A DNA stretch of 64,000 nt from contig RSEH01000093.1 of assembly GCA_006503475.1 (NCBI GenBank), positions 1-64,000 on the forward strand. The letters are read 5' to 3'. The notes beneath the pieces were generated by a model. That model saw nothing but the letters and a program-made list of their open reading frames with translations. It had not been told where the DNA came from and searched no databases. Position numbers and translations under genes: made by a program. Source of the stretch: Stentor roeselii (taxonomy: Eukaryota; Ciliophora; Heterotrichea; Heterotrichida; Stentoridae). Below are positions 1 through 8,616 of the stretch, one piece after another (within the stretch, counting starts at the first letter, position 1; every line of letters starts with the position of its first letter).

Positions 1-688
1 TTTTTGAGATATGGTTTGACAATTTTACCTGAGTATATAAAATATTGACTAATACATCTCAAACCACTTAATCTTTTCAATTTTGGCAAGGGATAACAAG
101 AATGAAGCTGATATTTTTTAGAGAATGTAAATTTTAGTATTTTTTAACAATTTTACCATGATTTCCATATATATAGATATCCTTCCAAAATTTAGTGTCA
201 CATTCTCTAAATTTTTCTACTCTTAAAACTCACTTCAATTCTAACTGAAATAATTTCTAAATTCTAAAAAAATATACAATCTCATCAAAAATTTATAAAA
301 AAATGATTTCCAATAATACTGTAAATAAGACCCTTATTGTTTATTACAAGAATCTACTCTAATCAATCAAGAAAGAATTTTAATTTTCTTATGCATCAAA
401 ATGATGAATTAAATAACGCTTTCCACTACTTCACATTCATCGAATATATTATAAAAATTATAATTTCTTTCTAATAATTTAAGTATTCTATTAAAAATTG
501 AAGCAAGTCATCTAATCAAAGAATTCCATTTTAAAAGTGCAAGACATTTAACATTTTTAAACACCGAACATATTTTTATATTTCTATTAGTTTCTTATCA
601 AAAACAAACAAGAATCTCTTTTCATAATTATGCAAATTTTATTTAAGCAAGCCAACTTCTAAATATTTTAAATTTTTTTAAACCTAAG
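1..688. other. Gene-poor AT-rich stretch
   Basis: AT-rich DNA without an open frame of useful length on either strand. It lies downstream of the minus-strand MGC-family gene at 689-919 and so should contain its 3' untranslated region. I see no RNA gene or repeat here. Confidence 0.6.
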
Positions 689-919
689 TCAATCATTTTC
701 ACTATCTTTAGAATCAGCTCTCATCCTTATCCTAAGATCTGAGCCAGAAACTCCTTTGATAGAAGAATATTCCTGAGATGAGCTGACTTCATTGACCATG
801 AACAGTCCTTTTTTCTTCATTCTTCTTGAATCAGAGAGCTTGAAAGGTGTTTGAATATTTTTTAGGTCTTGTGTTGAACTTCTTGTGTTTTCAGTCACTC
901 TTCGCAATCCACATCCCAT
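689..919 (-). CDS. MGC-family small acylated protein, copy A
   Basis: A 76-residue protein of unknown function. It opens Met-Gly-Cys-Gly, so Gly2 (N-myristoylation) and Cys3 (S-palmitoylation) form a plausible dual-acylation signal that would place it at a membrane. There is no transmembrane segment. The middle holds the family signature (basic RRMK, then KGLF, then an acidic/serine block EVSSSQEYSSIK), and the tail is charged and ends in acidic residues. It is 65/76 identical to the copy at 5065-5295; the last 33 residues are identical although six nucleotides differ, so every change there is synonymous, which argues that this is a real protein under selection. Two more diverged copies lie at 2029-2205 and 4299-4505. 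A 39-nt element upstream (933-971) is also shared with the 5065 copy. No known family is recognised; acylation is inferred from the N-terminus only. Confidence 0.8.
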   Translation of the reverse strand: MGCGLRRVTENTRSSTQDLKNIQTPFKLSDSRRMKKKGLFMVNEVSSSQEYSSIKGVSGSDLRIRMRADSKDSEND

Positions 920-932
920 TTTTTATAAGTAA

Positions 933-971
933 CCATTAATTTATTAAACAACTCTGCAATCACATTAATCT
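933..971 (-). promoter_or_regulatory. Conserved upstream element of MGC copy A
   Basis: A 39-nt block starting 13 nt upstream of the ATG matches the block at 5309-5347 at 38 of 39 positions, with the same 13-nt spacing to the start codon. It is better conserved than the N-terminal half of the coding region it precedes. It may be a promoter or 5' leader element; recent shared ancestry of the duplicate is the alternative. Confidence 0.5.
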
Positions 972-2028
972 GAGTTTAAATTACAATAGAATCTCAAAAA
1001 TATTACATGAAAGGTATTTTTTATAAAAAGTCCTCAAATTTGTTGAAAAGTTTAAATCTTTTGTTGAAGTTTCTGGACTAACAGAAATTTTGGTCTGGGG
1101 TAAACTTTGAATTTTGACTTTGCTTGTATTTTAGAATAATTTTTAAGATTTACTGATATAGAGAAATATGAGAAGATTTAGACTTTTGCAGGAAGAATAT
1201 GGACTGGCCTGCGGATGTTAAATGAGAAGATATGAGAATTGTTTAGTTTGATTAAAATACAGGCTTACTTCTGGATTATATAGATCTTTTGAAAGATTGG
1301 GCTGAAAGTAGGATTTTTGTATAGGATTTATTTTAGACGATCAAGACTTGATTTATTGTGTGATTAATTCAGTTCTTTACTAATTTAGAAGCATCTGCAA
1401 GTTCCCAGTGATTAAGAATCGTTTTAGGCCTTCTTTGAAAAACTTGAAGTTACTTCAATCCTTTAAGTGAGAGGATTGCAGGCCTTTTATATTAGTATCA
1501 CTGGATTCTAAAATTTCGAATCAATTATTATATCAGAAAAAAATCATTCTTAGAAAAGTTGAGGAATTCTATTGTCACTCAAGAGAAGGAAAAACTAAAA
1601 AAATTTCTGAAAATAAAAAAACATTTATCTTGATGGCAGATTGATGGCCTTGGATATGAATCCTACAGTCTCAGTTTTCGAAAAATCTTCACTTACCTGC
1701 ACTTATTAAAGGCTTTTTATCATAGTTTGGATTAATTAATTCTCAAGATATTAGAAGATAAATTTTTGGCTGAAATCTAGACCATATATTAGATAATAGT
1801 AGAACTTTATTATTGAATTTATATTTGTGATATATATAAGCTTGGTTTAAATAAATAATTGAAGGAAATTACACAACTATTATCAATCCTTTAGCGATAA
1901 ATGTTACTTCTATGTAAAACAATTATATAATTGAATCTAGGAATATAATTATTTAAATGACAAAAACTATTAAATTATAAACAAGTATCCCATAAACTAT
2001 TAATTAAGTAGTCTTTATTGAAATGCAG
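972..2028. other. Intergenic, no gene seen
   Basis: About 1.05 kb between two minus-strand MGC-family genes. All six frames are interrupted often. I looked for a decayed MGC-family copy (KGLF / SSQE signature) and found none I could support. Confidence 0.55.
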
Positions 2029-2205
2029 TCAAGGCCCTTCTTTGATTGAAGAACTTTCTTGGGAAGAGTTAAGTTCAAAAATAGTAAATAATCCTTTTTT
2101 GTTCATATTTTTTGATTTTGATAATCTTAGGATGTCATTAGCTGATTTTAAAGAGTAATCAGTCTCTGTATTTTTTACTGATTGTTTGTACTGAATGCAT
2201 CCCAT
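2029..2205 (-). CDS. MGC-family small protein, short copy (58 aa)
   Basis: A 58-residue reading frame found by reading the minus strand. It begins MGCIQYKQS and holds the family core: an Asn-Met-Asn-Lys-Lys-Gly-Leu-Phe stretch followed by FELNSSQESSSIKEGP, then a TGA stop. It aligns through this core with the copies at 689, 4299 and 5065, but lacks the basic and acidic tail found in the two 76-residue members. Gly2-Cys3 is kept, so dual acylation is again plausible. Same strand as its relatives. The preserved signature at the right distance from an MGC start makes chance unlikely, but expression is unproven. A 10-bp inverted repeat with a T17 run lies just upstream (2222-2262). Confidence 0.7.
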   Translation of the reverse strand: MGCIQYKQSVKNTETDYSLKSANDILRLSKSKNMNKKGLFTIFELNSSQESSSIKEGP

Positions 2206-2221
2206 TATTATAGCCTAATGT

Positions 2222-2262
2222 GTCAAATTTTTTTTTTTTTTTTTCGAAAACTAAAATTTGAC
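2222..2262. repeat. Inverted repeat with T17 tract
   Basis: Perfect 10-bp arms (GTCAAATTTT at 2222-2231 and AAAATTTGAC at 2253-2262) surround a run of 17 T (2228-2244) and the palindrome TTTTCGAAAA (2241-2250). It begins 17 nt upstream of the start codon of the 58-residue MGC-family gene. It could be a regulatory hairpin or a chance AT-rich structure. Confidence 0.5.
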
Positions 2263-3211
2263 TTGCAAAATTTCGCCTATTCAAAGTTGTTCTGAATAAG
2301 AAGATTGATTTATGAATACTTAAAAATCATAGGAAGAAAAAAAATATATAATCATAGAGTGCTTTATTCTTAGTTATTTTCTTACATAGATTTCTTGATT
2401 CGATTGAAATCTTGGAAATTAAGTGTTTTTTTGGCTATTTTAGAGTCTTTACATTATAATATTTAAACAAATAATTTAATTTTCTTCACAATTTTAAATT
2501 TTACTTGGGTTTCGAAATAGCATGAACATCACACTTATAAACTTAGAAAGGAATTAAAGTATTTTTGTTAAGCTTTAAGTAAATCCTTCAATATTTCCTT
2601 TTGTTATCACTTTCATTTGAAATTTGTCAAATTATATACTTGAAGCTCCATTATATTTAAATTTCTTTGTAATAAAGCGTTTTAAGTTTTACTGATTTAA
2701 TTTTGTTATATTTTCTCTCATAAACCTAGCTAATTTGAAATATAGTAATTATATGATCTATTTTGCATTCATACTGCATTTGTAAGGGGTCAAGTCTTAA
2801 TTCGCATGAATTTTCAAGACATTTTAAAAATATTTTCGCAAGTTGATTAAACTTAAATAAGGATAGTAAAATGTTAGATAATTATTTCGGTTTTACATTT
2901 TTACAAGAATTATCGATTTAACTTTCTTCTTTAAATTTTTGATTGAAAATTGGTATATTACTGTATAAGATCTAAATAAAGACTTTATCCCATTATAAGA
3001 GAAGGTATAACTATTTTTAAATTTATTTTAAATATATTTTGTGGTACCTTCAAAGAAAGAACTTTGAAAAACAGTTGCAAAGTAAATCAAGAGGAGTGAA
3101 TGCTGAGATTCCATTTATGATGCTAATACTCTGGAAATTCACCCATTTTGAATATTCATTTAAATCTTGTTTAACCTAATCTACCCATGACCCAAACTTG
3201 CATTTTAACAA
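2263..3211. other. Intergenic, no gene seen
   Basis: About 950 bp of AT-rich DNA between the divergent MGC-family gene (minus) and the STPGR-repeat gene (plus). It should hold the promoters of both. I recognise no motif. Confidence 0.55.
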
Positions 3212-3937
3212 ATGATTTCATATGATAACTGGGAAGCAGGTCCTGGAAGTTACAACATATCCCAAGACCTAGCCCAGACCTCATCAATCTACTACAACGC
3301 GCCCCGTCCTTTAATCGGCAAAGCCGAGAAAATTTCCTCAATCTCAAAATCATCTCTAAAATCATCTCCCTGTCCAACATCCTCATACGACCCACCCAGC
3401 CATTCTCTATTCAGATCATCAAGCAGCACAAAATTCGGTCACGAGAAGCGAAAAGACTATTTCCTTCAAAGTCAAGACAGGTCCCCAGGTCCTATTTACA
3501 AGGTGACCCTGAAGCCAAAAACAGGAATTTCTTTTTCAAAAGCGCGAAAAAAAGACTCAGAAATTCCAATATTTCCAAGTCCAAACTCTTATAACCCGAT
3601 GAGGTCCAGAACAAAAATCGCGATCAAGTTAAAAGGAACCCGGTCAGAGAAAGTTTATCAGAAAAATGTTGAAAAATTCTTAAAAGGACTCATTGGGCCT
3701 GGACCTGCAGAACATTCTTGGACTGGGAAACTTGAAAAAGGAATAAAAATTTCTAGGTCTTCGAAAGAATCGGAATTTGTTGTAAGGACATCGACACCTG
3801 GACCTGGAACTTACCAGGTGGATAGGAATAAGTTTTTTGGTAAAGGGCATCGATTTCCGGCGGCTTGTAGAAAACTTGATATTAGGGCTTGTAAGAGATA
3901 TATAGATCGAAATTCTCATGAATTTTTTAGGTTTTGA
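3212..3937 (+). CDS. STPGR/SHIPPO-repeat protein (CIMAP/ODF3-like)
   Basis: A 241-residue basic protein with repeated Pro-Gly-Pro motifs typical of STPGR (SHIPPO) repeats: AGPGSYNI near residue 9, SPGPIYKV near 93, SPNSYNP near 124, IGPGPAEH near 162 and TPGPGTYQV near 195. Proteins of this class (ODF3/CIMAP family) lie inside or along axonemal and other stable microtubules, so a role in cilia or the cortical microtubule bundles is likely. There is no membrane segment. The ATG at 3212 is the first in frame and gives a repeat almost at once, which supports the start. It is on the plus strand inside a cluster of minus-strand MGC genes. Family assignment is firm; the particular subfamily is not. 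Confidence 0.85.
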   Translation: MISYDNWEAGPGSYNISQDLAQTSSIYYNAPRPLIGKAEKISSISKSSLKSSPCPTSSYDPPSHSLFRSSSSTKFGHEKRKDYFLQSQDRSPGPIYKVTLKPKTGISFSKARKKDSEIPIFPSPNSYNPMRSRTKIAIKLKGTRSEKVYQKNVEKFLKGLIGPGPAEHSWTGKLEKGIKISRSSKESEFVVRTSTPGPGTYQVDRNKFFGKGHRFPAACRKLDIRACKRYIDRNSHEFFRF

Positions 3938-4298
3938 AGTAGTTTGGAAGTAGTGATTTTGGTGTTTAAGTTTTTTTAGTTTTTTTAGTAGGTGATGAAA
4001 ATGGCTTTGGTTGTTGTAGGTTGGGTTGTTCTCGAATGATTGGGGTTTTTTTTGATTTTGGTTTATGAGAGAAGAGGTGGTTTTTTGATTCTTTTGAGAG
4101 GTTTTTGGAGTTTTTTAAGGCGATTGTTGGTTATAAGGGATTTAAGTTTTTCATTGTGGGAATTAGAAAAAAACTACTAAAGTGAAACTCCTGTTATAAA
4201 GATAGTTTAGAGAACGTTATTTGAGTATATGATTTTAAATACCTAAAATGATCAAGTTTTGGTGAATAACATTAGCAAGTTTAAAAAAATTTTTTATC
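3938..4298. other. T/G-rich spacer between convergent genes
   Basis: About 360 bp between the 3' ends of the STPGR gene (plus) and an MGC-family gene (minus). The first half is unusually rich in T and G on the plus strand. No open frame of note. Confidence 0.5.
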
Positions 4299-4505
4299 TC
4301 AGGTCTTCTGATTATCCTGTCTCCGAACTGATTCAATTTCCTTGAAGAATGAAAACTCCTCTGAAGAGTTAACTTCATTAATAAGAAAAAGCCCTTTATC
4401 TTTCATTCTTTTCATATCAGATATCCTAAAAACAAGTTCATTCGATTTAAATTCATGAGTGTTTCTTCCCGATTTTTCATGTGCTTTATTAATACCACAA
4501 CCCAT
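4299..4505 (-). CDS. MGC-family small acylated protein, diverged copy (68 aa)
   Basis: A 68-residue member of the MGC family. It begins MGCGINKAHEKSGR and keeps the core: KRMKDKGLFLINEVNSSEEF, then FFKE. The tail differs from the 76-residue copies and is basic rather than acidic. Gly2 and Cys3 are kept, with a basic cluster after them that would aid membrane contact. It sits about 560 bp from the 5065 copy, in the same orientation, consistent with tandem duplication followed by divergence. Function unknown. Confidence 0.75.
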   Translation of the reverse strand: MGCGINKAHEKSGRNTHEFKSNELVFRISDMKRMKDKGLFLINEVNSSEEFSFFKEIESVRRQDNQKT

Positions 4506-5064
4506 TTATAAACCATGCCATTATAATCTTATTCCAATTGAATTATACTATTATAATATTTGATTATAATATAGCTATGAAATATTTACATTAAAAATAA
4601 GCAGGGGTTTAGGATTTATTTCCAATGAAATATGAATGCTCTACTTTTGGTATCGAGCATTATAAACTAAATATAAGTAGTATCTAAAAAAATTGTCTTA
4701 ATCAGATAACTTTTGAAAAAGGAAAATTTTATGTTTCATATAATTGAAAACAAATTATCATTAATTATGAAGATAAATATCATATGATTCAGAAGCTCTA
4801 AAAGCAAGAAAAATACAAAGAGTTTTAAAAAATTTACTGATTTTTTTACAGTTAATTTTCTATATCATTTTGATTAGGCTAGAATTCGAGTCATCATTAA
4901 CCCAATCATTATACTAAAAATCCTAAACTTCAAACCGCTTAAAAGACCTGAAATTTCCTTAGAATTCCTGTATCATAAATACTGAAAATATCCATTTCAT
5001 TACACGAAACCTTTACTAAAACCAAGCCAAATTCTAAAAATATATAAAATTATTTAAAACAGAT
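4506..5064. other. Intergenic between two MGC-family genes
   Basis: About 560 bp of AT-rich DNA. It includes the upstream region of the 4299-4505 gene, where a short CCATTATAATCTTATT stretch weakly resembles the conserved element of the other copies, and the 3' flank of the 5065 gene. No other feature seen. Confidence 0.5.
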
Positions 5065-5295
5065 TTAATCATTTTCACTATCCTTAGAATCAGCTCTCAT
5101 CCTAATCCTTAGATCTGAGCCAGAAACTCCTTTAATAGACGAATATTCCTGTGATGAGCTGACTTCAGCAACCATAAAAAGGCCCTTTATCTTCATTCTC
5201 CTTGCATCGGAGACCTTAAAAGGTACATTAATAGTTTTAAGGTCTTGTGTCGATCTTCTGGTCTTTTCAGTCAACCTCTGCAATCCACATCCCAT
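5065..5295 (-). CDS. MGC-family small acylated protein, copy C
   Basis: A 76-residue protein, closest relative of the gene at 689-919 (65/76 identical). It begins MGCGLQRLTEKTRRST, with Gly2/Cys3 as a possible myristoyl-palmitoyl signal, followed by basic residues. The family core (ARRMKIKGLFMVAEVSSSQE) and the last 33 residues are the same as in copy A, with only synonymous nucleotide changes in the tail. Differences lie mostly in residues 6-43. Likely a cytoplasmic-face membrane-associated small protein. Nothing else about its role can be read from the sequence. Confidence 0.8.
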   Translation of the reverse strand: MGCGLQRLTEKTRRSTQDLKTINVPFKVSDARRMKIKGLFMVAEVSSSQEYSSIKGVSGSDLRIRMRADSKDSEND

Positions 5296-5308
5296 TTTAT
5301 ATAACTAG

Positions 5309-5347
5309 CCATTAATTTATTAAACAACTCTGCAATCATATTAATCT
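5309..5347 (-). promoter_or_regulatory. Conserved upstream element of MGC copy C
   Basis: Partner of the block at 933-971: 38 of 39 positions identical and again 13 nt upstream of the ATG. Outside this block the upstream regions of the two copies diverge quickly. Confidence 0.5.
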
Positions 5348-6162
5348 CATAGTAAATAACTAGAGAATAGTAAAAAATATCAGATAAAAGGTTTTTTCTA
5401 TCTTGAATCTCAGAAATCACTCAAAAGTTTTCATATTTTCCAGAGAGTTTCTAAAAAGGTATTTAGACGTCACTGAAAGGTTTTGATTCGAGAATTTGTT
5501 CTTGATTTAAAAGAAGTATAAGAAATCATTCGAAGGTGTAGAGAACTATTCAAAAGTTCGATGAAATGGGGAAGATATATCCCGGGATCTTGCTTTTTTT
5601 GATTGGAGAGACAGGCGAAGACTTGGAACTATGAAACTTTCTAGTTTTATTTGGATTTTTTAAGGTTTTTTGTCTCATTGTGAGGATCTCATAGTTCACA
5701 AGGCTTAATTTAGAAATTTTTCTAGAAAGTTACGAATTCTTATTTTCATTTGAACTTCTGAGATTTCAATCAGTTCATCAACAATTCTAACCATTTTGTT
5801 CTTAATCCGATAAACCATTAACACCAGACCCAGTACATCCGAGAATCATTTGAAGTACTCTTGAGTTCTAAAGATCTCAAACTTCTTTTCTATAGTGAGA
5901 ATAATTCAAGCCTCAAAAATGATCTTCTCCGAAATTATCCATCAAGAAAATCCTTAACAATTCACACGATCCTTAGAAAAAAATTTGAGGTTTTTTTGAT
6001 AAAATTCGATGAAATCGCTTAAATTTGTCAAAAAATTGAAAAATTCCTCTTTTCAAAAAGTCCATCATTCAGAAAAAACCAAAAAAATCTCATATTTTAG
6101 AATCTTTCCTTAATCTAAAGAAAGTCACTTCAAAATGAAAAGTTTCAACATTTAAGTTATTC
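5348..6162. other. Intergenic, no gene seen
   Basis: About 815 bp between the promoter side of an MGC-family gene and the 3' end of the coiled-coil gene. No open frame or repeat that I can support. Confidence 0.55.
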
Positions 6163-7683
6163 TTAAACCATTTGAGAAGAAAGGTAAAAGTACCAGTTCT
6201 GAAAAGGAATTTTTTCATTATTCACCTTTCGATACCAGAACTCAATAGGAACACTTCGAACTGACTGATGATTGAGGCATATTGCCTGACAGGTCTATTT
6301 ATTGAATACCAAAATGAAATAAACTCTCATAAAATCTTGTTGTTCTTGCTTATTCAAACGTGAGGCAAGCGTGACAGATGAGGGATGAACAGCCGGATAA
6401 GAAGCAGGAATAAAAATAACCGGAAAGCCTGCAACTTTCAAATCATCCGATTTTCTTCTAGTCTTAGTCAAAGACTCTGCTGTTTCAACAGAAAAGCTCA
6501 TTTTTCTGCATCCATTAAAACCTGATATTTCATTCGAGTTTTCATCTTTCAAGGCAAAACAAGTCTGGCAAGGGAAAGTTTCAATAGAAAACCGGGAAGA
6601 GTCTCTTTCATTTAAGTGAAAACTGTTAGGTGTAGGAGAAGTAAGCATGAAATAAGTTTTTGACTTAATTTCAGCTTTTGGGTATTCCTCGTCTTCTTCT
6701 TTCATATAATCTGCTAAAGTCTCTGTTCTTCTCGTGTTTCTTCTCGACCGCTGTTGGAAGGAAGACTCGATTTCAGCTTCGAAAGGCTCGTTCTTCAGGA
6801 AATCATCTTCCACAGGCCCGCGACTTTCAATGCTGAGTCTTCTTTGACTAGAAGCAAAAGTATTTCTTTCCTTTTCGTATTCTCTGACCAGAAAATCGAT
6901 ATAGTTCTTCAGTTTAATCACTTCTTGTTCTAGTTGATAGGACTTCGTCTTTTCACTTTCGTAAAAAAGTTCCATGTCCTCTGCTTTTTCATTGGCTTCT
7001 TCAAGTTCTGCTTTTAAAGAACTGGAGACCATTCGAGCCTTTTCAGCTGAAGTGCGCTCATTATTAGCAAAAACGAGGATTTCTTTAATTTTCGTATTTA
7101 AACTTTCAATTTCCTTTACTTTTCTTTCGACGTCTTCTTCGAGATCAGTGATTTCGACCTTGAGTCTTTTATTCTGTTCTTCATAGTCTTCATTTTCTTT
7201 CATAAGACTAGTTTTCTGCCGAATAATTGGCAGTGGTTTCGTTTCTTTCAAAATACGATTTTCCTTCCTCAAGACATTAACTTCATGCAAAACTGCACGA
7301 AAGTCCTTCTCAACAACTTGCATTTCATGTTCAATATCATCAAGTCTCTTATCTTTCAAGTCAATTTCTTTCTGCTGTGAATTTAAAGTGCTTAACAAAT
7401 TACTTACTTCTTCTTGCAGTGTCGTGATTTCAGTTATCAAGTCTTTTGAGTTTTTCTTGGCGTCTTCAGAGACCTTGTAGAATTTTTTAGCGAGTTTTGT
7501 GACTTCCATCGCTTTTTTCTTGGTTGAGACTAGTTGTGAAAGTAAGTCTTTGATGGTGTCTTCTGGGTCATTTGAGAAGATTGGCATGCTGTTCAATGAT
7601 TTTTCAAATAAACGGTAGTGGTCGTCGAGCACCTCGAGATACCCGGAGAGGTCTTCGTGAGATCTAAGAAAAGTAGAAGACAT
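6163..7683 (-). CDS. Coiled-coil protein with one 15-nt intron
   Basis: A 500-residue protein once a 15-nt intron (6295-6309) is removed. Without splicing the frame stops at the TAG that ends the intron; with splicing it runs another 43 residues to a TAA at 6163-6165. That extension is protein-like, with aromatic and hydrophobic residues (TCQAICLNHQSV, then IPFQNWYFYL). Residues about 55-270 are a long heptad-rich, Lys/Glu-rich coiled coil; residues 290-420 are low-complexity and probably disordered; the spliced C-terminus forms a small folded-looking module. There is no motor, kinase or membrane segment. It is likely a structural or cytoskeletal protein. Its start codon is only 2 nt (or 17 nt) from that of the pseudokinase gene on the other strand, so the two must share a very short promoter region. 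Confidence 0.75.
6295..6309 (-). other. 15-nt intron, phase 0
   Basis: On the minus strand it reads GTATTCAATAAATAG. The terminal TAG is in frame and would stop translation if unspliced. Removing it joins a Leu codon to ACC and opens a 43-codon extension. It has the same GTATTC...AAATAG form as the intron at 14123-14137. Confidence 0.8.
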
Positions 7684-7685
7684 TT

Positions 7686-8612
7686 ATGGGGTTTATAAGA
7701 ATGAATTACACTGAGTCTGATCGATATCATCAGGAGACTTGGCTTTATCTTAACTTTGATTGGTTTAGTCAAGGAGAGACTTATGGAGAGGAGATTAGAG
7801 AAGAGATTGATGAGGCTGGAAGAGGATCTTGTGAAGTTTGTGAACAGATAGGTGGTTTGGAACTAAAGGATATATTGGAGTTTGAGGGAAATTTGAAGAT
7901 TTTTCAAGGAAAATTGACTTTTTTAACAGTGCTTTATGTGAAATTTGGGAAAGGAAGGGGTGAGAAGCTGATTGAGTTTTATAAAATGAATAGACACAGT
8001 TCTTTGCTTCGTTTCATTGGGGTACAGAGGGAGAAAACATTGGATTATATGATTTTTGAGTATCAGTCATTGAGAGCTCTACCGGGCTATCTCCAAAAAG
8101 CCTGCTTATCTCAAAAGCTCAGCCTTGCACTTGAAATGACTCAAATTTTCAGCTACTTTGCATCTAAAGATTTCACCTTCTCTGCAAACCTGTCAGATTT
8201 TTGCCTAACCGACGATGACAGACTTATTTTTTTCAACCCTACAAGCCAAGAAGAGTATTTCACATTATCTCCAGAGTCTCTTGCCTCAGGAGTAGTCTCA
8301 AGAAAAACTTCTTCATGGTCTCTTGGAATGATTTTATTTGAACTACTGACAGACAAGCACCCATTTTCCGGAGAGTCTCTTTCTACTCTTCGAAGTACTT
8401 TAAAAGACCTACCCGAATCTGAAATCCTTAAAAAGAAAGAAGAGTATTTTTTAATAACAGTTGAGAAAAGCCTCAAATTTAATCTTCTTGAAGATCTTTT
8501 AATTCAAAATAACAGAAAACTCGAAAATTGGATGATTCATTTAAAAGACCTTCTGAAACCTGTCGCGAAATCTAGACTTTCCATTGAAGAATTCTTAGAG
8601 TGGTTAAATTAG
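7686..8612 (+). CDS. Protein kinase-like protein lacking catalytic motifs (pseudokinase)
   Basis: A 308-residue protein (303 if the second ATG at 7701 is used, which leaves 17 rather than 2 nt to the opposed gene). The C-terminal half follows the protein-kinase fold: SWSLGMILFELLTDKHPF near residue 211 is subdomain IX, followed by helices ending LSIEEFLEWL as in subdomain XI. The catalytic motifs are absent: there is no HRD, the position of DFG reads FFNP after DDDRLI, and APE is replaced by SPESL. A possible beta-3 lysine lies in VLYVKFG near residue 82, but there is no glycine loop. It is therefore probably a scaffold or regulator. It converges with the PI4K gene, with 4 nt between the stop codons. 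Confidence 0.75.
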   Translation: MGFIRMNYTESDRYHQETWLYLNFDWFSQGETYGEEIREEIDEAGRGSCEVCEQIGGLELKDILEFEGNLKIFQGKLTFLTVLYVKFGKGRGEKLIEFYKMNRHSSLLRFIGVQREKTLDYMIFEYQSLRALPGYLQKACLSQKLSLALEMTQIFSYFASKDFTFSANLSDFCLTDDDRLIFFNPTSQEEYFTLSPESLASGVVSRKTSSWSLGMILFELLTDKHPFSGESLSTLRSTLKDLPESEILKKKEEYFLITVEKSLKFNLLEDLLIQNNRKLENWMIHLKDLLKPVAKSRLSIEEFLEWLN

Positions 8613-8616
8613 CTGT

